Part shown: positions 36,134-44,228 of the stretch, piece by piece
Numbering within the stretch: position 1 is the first letter of the stretch
How the letters are laid out: each line of letters starts with the position of its first letter
Assembly: GCA_025055115.1 (NCBI GenBank)
Contig: JANWYJ010000088.1
Location: forward strand, 25,840-89,839
Direction of reading: 5' to 3'
Source of the DNA: Gemmata sp.
Lineage (GTDB): Bacteria; Planctomycetota; Planctomycetia; Gemmatales; Gemmataceae
DNA: 64,000 nt
Notes under the pieces: generated by a model
What the model saw: the letters and a program-made list of their open reading frames with translations, nothing else
Told to the model about the DNA's origin: nothing
Database searches by the model: none
Made by a program: the position numbers and the translations under genes

Positions 36134-36943
36134 ATGAACACGCCAACGGTTTTTGACGAAATTTTTGCTCGCCTCACACCCGACCGCATCTTGCGCGATC
36201 CCCGGGCCACCGGGGAAGGTATCGCGGTGGCTGTGATTGATTCCGGGGTCGAACGGGCAGTGCTGGAAGAGAAGTTCCGCGCTGTAGGAACACCGATTCA
36301 CCCCATCGAAGGGGCGGTTTTCCGCTCCAGCGGCCCGCCACTGGAATACACCGGGCACCAATCCAGCCCCCATGGCACCACCGTGGCCGACATCATTCTG
36401 ACGATCGCGCCGCGGGTGAAGCTCTACTCCGCAGACGTCTTCGGACCAACGGGTTCGTGCGAAGTCGAAACCGTCATGGCCGCCTTACGCTATGCCATCG
36501 ATGTGTGGCATGTAAAAATTATCAATTTATCGCTGGGCGTGCCGGAGCATAAACTGCAACAACTGCCGCGACGACACCAACTGCAACGCGCCATTGAAGA
36601 AGCCTACTTCCGCGATGTGTTGGTCTTTGCTGCTGCCCACAATGAGCATCCACTGATGCGCAGCTACCCGGCGGCGTTTGCTCCCCCGCTCATCTCGGTT
36701 GATAAGGGGCTATTCGACGATCCCCTGCGTTTCGCCTATAAACTTCGCGAGCAGGTGGAATTTCAAGCCCATGGCAAAGGTTACTTGGGACCACTGGCCC
36801 GGGAACCGGCCACCAGTTGGGCCACGCCCCATCTGGCGGGAATTGCCGCCCGTATCTTGTCGCTGAAGCCCGATTTAAAACCCTTCGAGATCAAAACGAT
36901 ACTGTACTGGCTGTTCCGCAGCAGTAGCCGCAGCCACGACTAA
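36134..36943 (+). CDS. Subtilisin-like serine protease (S8), apparently cytoplasmic
   Basis: About 269 residues with the three catalytic sites in order: Asp36 in AVAVIDSGVE, His in SSPHGTTVADI, and Ser in PATSWATPHLAG. An Asn in AAAHNEHPL may form the oxyanion hole. There is no signal peptide and no pro-domain, so it is compact and likely intracellular. I choose the ATG at 36134, with AGGA 6 nt upstream; the longer frame reaches back into the intergenic region. The GTSMA motif has TSWAT, a common variation. It follows the response regulator gene directly. Confidence 0.8.
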   Translation: MNTPTVFDEIFARLTPDRILRDPRATGEGIAVAVIDSGVERAVLEEKFRAVGTPIHPIEGAVFRSSGPPLEYTGHQSSPHGTTVADIILTIAPRVKLYSADVFGPTGSCEVETVMAALRYAIDVWHVKIINLSLGVPEHKLQQLPRRHQLQRAIEEAYFRDVLVFAAAHNEHPLMRSYPAAFAPPLISVDKGLFDDPLRFAYKLREQVEFQAHGKGYLGPLAREPATSWATPHLAGIAARILSLKPDLKPFEIKTILYWLFRSSSRSHD

Positions 36944-37082
36944 GCCCTCAGACCCCAGCCGCCCGCAACACCCCAGCAAGCCCCGCCGCCAAGGGCCGCC
37001 ACCGACGCAGAAACCTTTCGCTTCGCCGACCGATCGCTAGAATGAATCGCCATCGTCCCCTTCTGATTGGAGAGGTTGACTC

Positions 37083-38555
37083 ATGGCCACCCCAAGCGCG
37101 GATATTGGATTGATTGGTCTGGCCGTCATGGGTGAAAATCTCGTGCTGAATATGGAATCGCACGGTTTCACTGTGGCGGTTTACAATCGCACCACCGAGA
37201 AAGTGACCGAATTTGTCAACGGTCGCGGCAAAGGGAAAAAGATCATCGGTGCAACGCATCTGCCCGAGTTCGTGGCCAGTATCAAAAAGCCGCGCAAGAT
37301 CATGATGATGGTCAAAGCCGGCAAGCCAGTGGACGAAACCATTGCCAGTGTCTTGCCCTACCTGGAACCAGGCGACATCCTCATCGACGGTGGCAACACC
37401 CACTTCCCCGACACCACGCGGCGGATGAAAGAATTGGCGGCTAAGGGCATCCGCTTCATCGGAACCGGGGTCAGCGGCGGCGAGGAAGGGGCGCTCAAAG
37501 GGCCAAGCATCATGCCCGGAGGCGACCCGAGCGCCTGGCCCGAGGTCAAACCGATCTTTCAAGCGATCGCTGCCAAAGTGAAAGACACCGACGGCCAGGA
37601 AGTTCCGTGTTGCGATTGGGTCGGTCCAGAAGGCGCCGGGCACTTCGTCAAAATGGTGCACAACGGGATTGAATACGGCGATATGCAGCTCATCTGCGAG
37701 TCGTACCATTTGCTCAAAGAACTTTGTGGTATGTCGGCCGCCGAAATGAGCGCGGTATTCGCCAAGTGGAATAAGGGTGTACTGGATAGCTATCTGATTG
37801 AAATCACCGCCGACATCCTCGCCTACATCGACCCAGAGACGAAGCAACCGCTGGTGGACCGGATTCTCGACACCGCCGGCCAAAAAGGTACCGGCAAATG
37901 GACCGTCGATAGTGCAACCGAAAACGGGATACCGCTGACCCTGATCGCCGAAGCGGTCTTCAGCCGCTGCTTATCAGCGCAGAAAGAGGAGCGGGTTGCG
38001 GCCAGCCGGATTCTCGCGGGGCCGAGTGTGCAAAAAATCACGGACCGCGAGCAATTCATCGCGGATGTGGAAATGGCCCTCTACGCATCCAAAATTGTCA
38101 GCTACGCCCAAGGTTACACGCTCATGGCCGCCCAGGCCAAAGCCAGCAATTGGGAACTGAATAACGGCGGCATTGCTCTGATGTGGCGGGGCGGTTGCAT
38201 TATCCGCAGCGTGTTTCTCGGCAAAATCAAAGAAGCCTTCGATAAAAACCCCAAGTTGGTGAACCTGATGATCGACCCGTTTTTTGCCGGCGAACTGGGC
38301 AAAGCCCAAAGTGGCTGGCGGCGGGTAGTGGCCGAAGCGACCCGCAGCGGCATCCCCCTACCGGCGATGGCCAGCGCCCTGGCCTACTACGATGGTTATC
38401 GCACCGCGCGCTTGCCCGCGAACTTGCTGCAAGCGCAACGCGATTATTTCGGAGCCCATACCTACGAACGCATCGACAAACCCCGGGGGCAGTTCTTCCA
38501 CACCAACTGGACTGGTCGAGGTGGCACCACTGCCAGTACGACCTACAACGTCTGA
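37083..38555 (+). CDS. gnd: 6-phosphogluconate dehydrogenase, decarboxylating
   Basis: 490 residues, a typical length. The N-terminal Rossmann motif GLAVMGENLVLNMESHG binds NADP; GTGVSGGEEGALKGPSIMPGG and MVHNGIEYGDMQLICESY form the substrate site. The oxidative pentose phosphate pathway enzyme converts 6-phosphogluconate to ribulose 5-phosphate, CO2 and NADPH. GGAG lies 10 nt upstream of the ATG. No other pentose phosphate gene is nearby. Confidence 0.97.
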   Translation: MATPSADIGLIGLAVMGENLVLNMESHGFTVAVYNRTTEKVTEFVNGRGKGKKIIGATHLPEFVASIKKPRKIMMMVKAGKPVDETIASVLPYLEPGDILIDGGNTHFPDTTRRMKELAAKGIRFIGTGVSGGEEGALKGPSIMPGGDPSAWPEVKPIFQAIAAKVKDTDGQEVPCCDWVGPEGAGHFVKMVHNGIEYGDMQLICESYHLLKELCGMSAAEMSAVFAKWNKGVLDSYLIEITADILAYIDPETKQPLVDRILDTAGQKGTGKWTVDSATENGIPLTLIAEAVFSRCLSAQKEERVAASRILAGPSVQKITDREQFIADVEMALYASKIVSYAQGYTLMAAQAKASNWELNNGGIALMWRGGCIIRSVFLGKIKEAFDKNPKLVNLMIDPFFAGELGKAQSGWRRVVAEATRSGIPLPAMASALAYYDGYRTARLPANLLQAQRDYFGAHTYERIDKPRGQFFHTNWTGRGGTTASTTYNV

Positions 38556-38627
38556 CCTGGAAGCTCAACTCCCTGTGGCTTCCCCAGGTCGGCCTCCACC
38601 GGCTTGCACCCATTCTCCGAGCCACCC

Positions 38628-39614
38628 ATGGACGAACAACTGATTGCCCTCTATCACCGGCATGTGGCCGCCGCGTACGACCGAAAGTTACGGTTCACCA
38701 CGTTCGTCCACGACAAAGCCGGCCGGGCGAAGTGGACGTACGATGTGGCCACCGCAACGCTGGCGTGCGGGCCGAAGTTGCGCTTTGAAGCCCCACTGCT
38801 GGGTACCCACACCCACAGCAACGATGCCTGGGTGTGGGCCTGGGCCAACCGCCATCTGAAACTCACCTTAACCAATCGGGCCTTGGGCGATTTGGTGCGC
38901 GTCACGGCACACCGTATCGGTGTGCCGATGCTCGCCCATCCAGGATTGGCCCTCGCACCGCTATTAGGCGCGGAACTCACACCCCACGCGGCCGATATTC
39001 TCGGCGCCATTCTCAGCCACGAACTCGGTTACGAAGCGTACCACATCGAGCACGATGGCGACCACGATTCCGTCATCCTCATCCGCTACGACAAGTTGAA
39101 ACGGCCAGAACCCTACCCCCTACACCGCGTGCAGACTCTCTTCCCACAAGTCATCGACACCTTCACCCTCTTCGACCACCGCGCCGCCCTGGCCGCTTAC
39201 GCCCACGACTATGGGTTGGCCGTAACGGAGGTGCCACACGGCTTAACCATCAGCGACGGCACCGGGCAACTGGTCGCGACGTTCGACGAACACGACCACC
39301 TCACGCAACTGGCCGGAACCAACATCGCCATACCTCCCAAGAAACCCACCAAGAAGGTCCCTTCGGCCATGAAAGCCGCAGCAAAACCGTTGGCGGCTAC
39401 AAAGTTGGCGGCTACAAAGAAGCCCACGGCTCCCAAAGGCACAACAAAGAAAAACGCCCCCGTGAAAAAAATGACCGCCAAGAAATCAGCACCGACAACG
39501 GCCCGCGGAAAAACGAAGCGTCCGTCGGTCAAGAAAGCGCAAGCTGTAAAGCCGAAAGCAGCCAAAACAGCTCAGTCGGCCCCAGCGCGCCGGAAATCCG
39601 CCCCGAAACGCTAA
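38628..39614 (+). CDS. DUF6882-like domain fused to a histone H1-like lysine-rich tail
   Basis: A 328-residue protein. The first ~230 residues contain AWVWAWANRHLKLTLTNRALGDLVRVTAHRIGV, typical of DUF6882. The last ~100 residues are nearly all K, A, P and T in repeats such as PLAATKLAATKKPTAPKG and are very basic, like the C-terminal tail of histone H1 and of bacterial H1-like proteins. Such tails bind DNA or RNA without strict sequence needs. The ATG at 38628 is near the family start. The repeated LAATK unit suggests expansion by slippage. Function is unknown; the tail suggests binding to nucleic acid. Confidence 0.72.
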   Translation: MDEQLIALYHRHVAAAYDRKLRFTTFVHDKAGRAKWTYDVATATLACGPKLRFEAPLLGTHTHSNDAWVWAWANRHLKLTLTNRALGDLVRVTAHRIGVPMLAHPGLALAPLLGAELTPHAADILGAILSHELGYEAYHIEHDGDHDSVILIRYDKLKRPEPYPLHRVQTLFPQVIDTFTLFDHRAALAAYAHDYGLAVTEVPHGLTISDGTGQLVATFDEHDHLTQLAGTNIAIPPKKPTKKVPSAMKAAAKPLAATKLAATKKPTAPKGTTKKNAPVKKMTAKKSAPTTARGKTKRPSVKKAQAVKPKAAKTAQSAPARRKSAPKR

Positions 39615-39628
39615 CACGTCTCCCTCAG

Positions 39629-39784
39629 GGTGGGAACCGGAGTACGCCCTCAGGCCACAGGGGTGCTGTCAGTCCAACAGGGATGCGTAAACCCATCTCA
39701 AGGTGGGAACCGGAGTACGCCCTCAGGCCACAGGGGTGTGAACCTGAAAGCCAGCACGGGTGTAAACCTGAAAGCCAGCACGGC
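39629..39784. repeat. Intergenic direct repeats: 37-bp pair and 24-bp tandem pair
   Basis: A 37-bp unit occurs at 39629-39665 and again at 39702-39738. Immediately after, a 24-bp unit (TGTGAACCTGAAAGCCAGCA plus four) occurs at 39737-39760 and, with one or two changes, at 39761-39784. All lie in the gap between convergent genes. The copies do not encode a peptide and show no transposon ends. Confidence 0.8.
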
Positions 39785-39813
39785 GATTCCACCATCACCA
39801 CGGGCACGAATCT

Positions 39814-40998
39814 TTAATAGCGGAAGATCGCGGCTAAGCCGGTTTTCGTCGGCATTTGTGATGATGGGGTCACGATCACGTCGGCCTTGGTGCGTAGCGC
39901 CAATTCAGCCAGATCATCGAGCATATCGCCGCTGGCATCCGTTTTCGTAGCCGCGGGGTGGAGGTTGCCGTCGGCGTCGATCATGCCGGGTTCCGTACGA
40001 TCGTCGTCGATCAGCAGAATACCGATGCGACCGGCGACAGCAGCCTTGGCGGCATCGGATAAATCCCCAGTGGCTTTGCCTTGAGCGAAGGCGGTGCCGA
40101 AATCTTCGCGAATGCGAGCCAGACGGTCGAGGTAGTGCTTTTCGAACACTTTCCATGCACGATCGCGAATTTCCGGCAGGCTCAGGTTCGTCCAATCCCC
40201 GTGAATGCTCTCCGCGAGGAGGAAGCGGTTCTTCGAAACCGCGCGGAATTCGGCAACGTTCGCATCAATCCCCATCAGGATGAGCGGCAGGCCAGTCGGT
40301 TCGGACACGCGATGGATAATTTCGCGATCAACCACGCGGAAGAAGCGGTGCAAATCGTTGAGAACTTCATCTTTTTTGGAGCCGTGGCCATGGGCGATCA
40401 TGGCGGCGCGTCCAGGCGCGCCGGGGCCGACGGCACGACTGGGACCAGCGGTGTGATACTGTGCCTGCGGGTCGTCGATTTCGTCCCCCAAGGCCTCGGT
40501 TAATTTCAGCGGAATGCCTGGAACTTCCAACGGCCGCAAATCGTAGCGGTTGCCATGGAACAGGGCAACGCGTTCCCGCGACACCCCCAAAACGTGGAAC
40601 GGTTCCGCCGATTGCACAAACCGCAACAGCGGCTTGACGTGGAAGGTCTCCCCAACGGTGACAAACTCGGGCATTTTCCGCGGTAACGAGAAGGTGTCGA
40701 AGCGCTGAGGCGACGCCAAGACCGCAACACCATCCAGCACCTGCGACCAGAACTGATCGTCGGCATGGAGCTTGTGCAGCTGCTGGATGATGCCGCTGCT
40801 GACCGATTCGGGGTACGATTGGGTGAGAACTTCCGCCGCGCGATCGGCCAGATTGCGGAACAGCGTCCGGTTCTGCTGATCCGTCAGGCTGCCTTTGGCG
40901 TTCCCATTGGCTCGATGGGCTGGCAGATAAATCGAAACACACGGCGCTTCGGACGACATCAGAACCGAAGCGAGATAACCGTTGTTCGTCGTACGCAT
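39814..40998 (-). CDS. Bacterial archaeo-eukaryotic release factor (baeRF) family protein
   Basis: About 394 residues. The start VSIYLPAHRANGNAKG and the later IAHGHGSKKDEVLNDLHRFFRVVDREI and GIDANVAEFRAVSK fit the baeRF3 branch, which is related to eRF1/Pelota domains by fold. They lack the GGQ peptide-release motif, and their role (perhaps in stress or ribosome rescue) is unproven. The C-terminal part, DVIVTPSSQMPTKTGLAAIFRY, is the eRF1 domain 3-like end. I use the ATG at 40998; AGGAG lies 9 nt upstream. Confidence 0.7.
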   Translation of the reverse strand: MRTTNNGYLASVLMSSEAPCVSIYLPAHRANGNAKGSLTDQQNRTLFRNLADRAAEVLTQSYPESVSSGIIQQLHKLHADDQFWSQVLDGVAVLASPQRFDTFSLPRKMPEFVTVGETFHVKPLLRFVQSAEPFHVLGVSRERVALFHGNRYDLRPLEVPGIPLKLTEALGDEIDDPQAQYHTAGPSRAVGPGAPGRAAMIAHGHGSKKDEVLNDLHRFFRVVDREIIHRVSEPTGLPLILMGIDANVAEFRAVSKNRFLLAESIHGDWTNLSLPEIRDRAWKVFEKHYLDRLARIREDFGTAFAQGKATGDLSDAAKAAVAGRIGILLIDDDRTEPGMIDADGNLHPAATKTDASGDMLDDLAELALRTKADVIVTPSSQMPTKTGLAAIFRY

Positions 40999-41165
40999 AA
41001 TGTCATGCTCCTGAAATGACACCACATCCTCATGCAGCAATCGTGCCACACAATCCACCATCAAGGTACAACAACATCATCCCTGATGGGACAGGGAATA
41101 TCCCATTTCTCGGGGCGATCGTGGCCTAGCATCCGCCGCGTTATTGTACACGACGGCACTGAGTG

Positions 41166-41540
41166 TCATTTCTCGGTGGGTAAACCGGCTTCGGTCCAAG
41201 CTCGCCATCCGCCATCCATACTCAGAACGTTTGTGTAACCCATTTTCTGCAGAGCGTCCGCGGCCAGGGCCGAACGGAAGCCGCCGCCACAGTAGAGTAC
41301 CAGGGGGGTGTGCGGATCAGGCACTTTCGCCTCGATGTCGCGTTCGAGAACCCCTTTACTGATGTGGATGGCCCCGGGGATGTGGCCGGCGGCGTATTCG
41401 CTTTCTTCGCGCACGTCGATGAGAACGAACGGCGTCCCGGCCTGTTGTTGGGCACGCACATCCGCAACACGGCATTCTCGAATGCGGCTTTTGGCTTCCG
41501 CGACCAATTGGAGAAATCGCGGTGAATGCTGTTTGGCCAT
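41166..41540 (-). CDS. Single-domain rhodanese-like sulfurtransferase
   Basis: A 124-residue rhodanese domain: LIDVREESEYAAGHIPGAIHI, the catalytic Cys in VLYCGGGFRSALAAD, and the C-terminal SMDGGWRAW. It probably transfers a sulfane sulfur in the cytoplasm. The longer frame (to 41798) reads through tandem repeats and is rejected; the ATG at 41540 gives a normal rhodanese with GGAGG 10 nt upstream. No sulfur gene is nearby. Confidence 0.9.
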   Translation of the reverse strand: MAKQHSPRFLQLVAEAKSRIRECRVADVRAQQQAGTPFVLIDVREESEYAAGHIPGAIHISKGVLERDIEAKVPDPHTPLVLYCGGGFRSALAADALQKMGYTNVLSMDGGWRAWTEAGLPTEK

Positions 41541-41635
41541 CGGTGAATTCCTCCCGGGTCTTCCCAGTGAAGCTATGGTTGGCGCCGCCGGGGAAAAGGA
41601 GCTATCCTCACCCGCGTTCGGGCCCCCGTGAATGG

Positions 41636-41731
41636 ATCGGTCACTGCTGGTAAGCCTGCATAATCGGTCACTGCTGGTAAGCCTGCATAACATGACCCCA
41701 ACACCGGGGCCAACATGACCCCAACACCGGG
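41636..41731. repeat. Two kinds of tandem duplication upstream of the rhodanese gene
   Basis: A 27-bp unit occurs head to tail at 41636-41662 and 41663-41689. Directly after, the unit ACATGACCCCAACACCGGG stands at 41690-41708 and again at 41713-41731. They fill the 249-bp gap between divergent genes and may affect both promoters. Confidence 0.85.
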
Positions 41732-41789
41732 TTTGCTGGACCGACCCGGTGCAATTTGTACACATGAACATTATGCGCAATAATGGCCC

Positions 41790-43172
41790 ATGATGCAACC
41801 GATTATTTGGATTAATGCGGTCGGATTAACCCGGCGATGGCTCGAATACGCACCGCGACTGCAAGCGATCGCCGCCAAAGGCTGGGTGGCGGATATGCCG
41901 GAGGTTCTCCCGGCGGTCACATGTACGGCCCAAGCCACGCTTCTGACTGGGGAACTGCCGAACAAACACGGTATTGTGGCCAACGGCTGGCTATTCCACA
42001 GCACCAATGAAGTTCGCTTCTGGCAACAATGTAACCGTTTGATTCAAGCCGAACCACTGTATGAAACCGCGCGGCGGCGGGCGGCGGCGCGGGGCCGCGA
42101 ATTCAAAAGTGCCAAGCTGTTTTGGTGGTTCAACCAAGGGGCGGCCGTGGATATTTCCGTAACGCCCAAACCACATTATGGCATCGATGGCAATAAGGTC
42201 TTTGGCATCACCGGAACGCCGCCGGGCTTGGCGGAAGGGCTGGAGCGGGCGTTGGGGCCATTCCCGTTCCCGGCGTTTTGGGGGCCGATGGCCGGCCGCC
42301 CCAGTACCGAGTGGATCGCCCGCGCCGCCGCCAGTGTCGTGCGTTCCGAAAAGCCAACACTGACGTTGGTGTATCTGCCGCATCTCGATTACGACCCGCA
42401 GCGGTTCGGCCCCCGTGGCACCGACATGGCGCGCTGCGTGAGGGAACTCGATGAGGCCTGCGAACCCCTCCTGGATGCCGCAACGGAAATCGGGGCGCAG
42501 GTGTGGGTAGTGAGTGAATATGGGCACTGCGATGTGTCCCGCCCGGTGTATTTGAATCGCGGTTTGCGGGCGGCGGGTCTGCTGACGGTGCGTACCGGGC
42601 CGTTTGGTGAACAGCTCGATTTGTACGGCTCGCGGGCGGTTGCGGTTGTCGATCATCAGCTGGCGCATGTGTATGTCCGTGATCCGGCCGACAGCCCCCG
42701 TGTGCGCTCGATTCTGGCGGCGATTCCCGGTGTGGCGAAAATCTACGCCGGCGAAGAGCGGGAGGCGATCCACCTCAATCATCACCGCAGTGGCGAGCTT
42801 GTGGTGTTGGCCGAACCCGATGCCTGGTTTGCTTATCCGTTTTGGCTGGACGACGCTCACGCTCCCGACTACGCCCGGGCTGTCGCGATTCATGCCAAAC
42901 CCGGCTTCGATCCGTGCGAGTTGTTTTTCGACCCGAAGTTATGGTTCCCCCAGTTGCACAGCGCCTGGCGCTTGCTTCAGAAAAAGCTCGGGTTTCGCAC
43001 GATCTTCGACGTCGTGCCGCTCGATGCCCGGATTGTGCGCGGTAGCCACGGTTTGGCGGCGACCGATCCCCGCGACCGTCCGCTTCTCATCGGCCACGGC
43101 CCCCAACCTGGCGACAGCGTCCCGATGACACAGATAAAATCCTTGCTCTTAGAAGCCCTTGGGCTGGCGTAA
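41790..43172 (+). CDS. Alkaline phosphatase superfamily protein (type I phosphodiesterase/nucleotide pyrophosphatase)
   Basis: 460 residues with the nucleophile region AVTCTAQATLLTGELPNKHGIVANGW, a Thr in the position of the catalytic Thr or Ser, and later metal sites: YLPHLDYDPQRFGP, VVSEYGHCDV, and HLNHHRSGELVVL. Such enzymes hydrolyse phosphodiester or pyrophosphate bonds using two metal ions. There is no signal peptide, so it probably acts inside the cell. It starts MMQPIIWINAVGL. It is divergent from the rhodanese gene and convergent with the isomerase-like gene. The substrate is unknown. Confidence 0.85.
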   Translation: MMQPIIWINAVGLTRRWLEYAPRLQAIAAKGWVADMPEVLPAVTCTAQATLLTGELPNKHGIVANGWLFHSTNEVRFWQQCNRLIQAEPLYETARRRAAARGREFKSAKLFWWFNQGAAVDISVTPKPHYGIDGNKVFGITGTPPGLAEGLERALGPFPFPAFWGPMAGRPSTEWIARAAASVVRSEKPTLTLVYLPHLDYDPQRFGPRGTDMARCVRELDEACEPLLDAATEIGAQVWVVSEYGHCDVSRPVYLNRGLRAAGLLTVRTGPFGEQLDLYGSRAVAVVDHQLAHVYVRDPADSPRVRSILAAIPGVAKIYAGEEREAIHLNHHRSGELVVLAEPDAWFAYPFWLDDAHAPDYARAVAIHAKPGFDPCELFFDPKLWFPQLHSAWRLLQKKLGFRTIFDVVPLDARIVRGSHGLAATDPRDRPLLIGHGPQPGDSVPMTQIKSLLLEALGLA

Positions 43173-43224
43173 GTGCCGGTCGGGCACGAGGCACTCTCAT
43201 ACCGGCACCAACGGTTCCACGGCG

Positions 43225-44121
43225 TCAGCCGATCAGCTTACGGAGTTGTTGGACGTAGCGGGGGACCGCCGTTTTCGGGTCTTCTTTGGCCTCATATTCC
43301 AGTGCCACATAGCCGTGGAAGTTCGCCTCTTTGAGAATCTGCACGATTTTGGCCAGATCGGCTTGCTGGGTTTTGCCGCCGGGTGAGACTTCCGTTTTCA
43401 CTTGAGCCACAACGCCGTAGGGCGCGATCTTGGCTATATCGGCATAGGGGTCGGCCGTGCGGAAATTCCCCGTGTCGATGTTCACGCCCAGCCATGCGCA
43501 TTTCACCGGTTTGACCAAGGCGAGCAAATTCTCTGGTGTATCGGTGATGCCGCCGTGGTTTTCCAGGGCCAGGTACACCTGATGTTTTGCTGCAACCTCA
43601 CAGCACTCGGTGATGGCCGCGACCACACGCTTTTGGGCTTCTTCGAGAGTATCGCCTTGGGGGAGTGTTCCGGCGAAGATGCGTACGGTGGTGGCTCCGA
43701 CCCGCGCGGCCAAGGCCAGCCAGCGCTTGACGTGTGCAATGTCGGCTCGGCGTTTGGCTTCATCCTTGACGCAGAAATCGCTGCGGACCGGCACGCCCGA
43801 GATGGCGAGTTTCTTCTTGGCCGCGTAGGCTTGGAGTTTATCGGCGTACGCGTCGGTGGTTTCGGCCCAATAATAGGAGGTGAGTTCGACGGCATCGAGG
43901 GGCAATTCCGCAGCCAGATCGATGAAGTCGAACAGGGTCATGGTTGGCTTTTTGAGATCGAGATATTGGCGGAAGCTGTAGGCGGCCAGCGCGAGTTTGA
44001 GGTTGGGTTTGTCGGAGGGGCGGCGAATGGGGTCGATGGTCCAGCCACGGGGAGCTATCCAGCTGCCCGCAACGGCCGCCCAGCCCGTCGCGGTGAGCCA
44101 TTGCCGGCGGGAAATGTTCAT
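43225..44121 (-). CDS. Tat-exported sugar phosphate isomerase/epimerase (xylose isomerase-like TIM barrel)
   Basis: 298 residues with a Tat-type leader (MNISRRQWLTATGWAAVAG) followed by a xylose isomerase-like barrel: LALAAYSFRQYL, ELTSYYWAETT, LALENHGG (Glu ligand), and VNIDTGNF. The ATG at 44121 has AAAGGAGG 8 nt upstream; the longer frame adds 14 residues. The family includes sugar epimerases and hydroxypyruvate isomerases. Planctomycetes have many exported versions thought to act on sugars in the periplasm. It is divergent from the esterase gene, which also has an export signal. Confidence 0.85.
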   Translation of the reverse strand: MNISRRQWLTATGWAAVAGSWIAPRGWTIDPIRRPSDKPNLKLALAAYSFRQYLDLKKPTMTLFDFIDLAAELPLDAVELTSYYWAETTDAYADKLQAYAAKKKLAISGVPVRSDFCVKDEAKRRADIAHVKRWLALAARVGATTVRIFAGTLPQGDTLEEAQKRVVAAITECCEVAAKHQVYLALENHGGITDTPENLLALVKPVKCAWLGVNIDTGNFRTADPYADIAKIAPYGVVAQVKTEVSPGGKTQQADLAKIVQILKEANFHGYVALEYEAKEDPKTAVPRYVQQLRKLIG

Positions 44122-44228
44122 GAAAAACCTCCTTTCACAGAAACGACCGCTTCTTGGGGCCACAACCCGATCATTGACGCCAGCGCGGTGTTATCGTAAT
44201 GTCGGTGCCAGACCTTCAGGAGTCAACT

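Noticed and set aside
41541..41798. N-terminal extension of the rhodanese protein
   Set aside because: It reads through tandem repeats, and the ATG at 41540 with a ribosome site gives a normal rhodanese domain.
41991..42893. A 300-residue minus-strand frame
   Set aside because: It is antisense to the alkaline phosphatase superfamily gene and has no start signal or motif.
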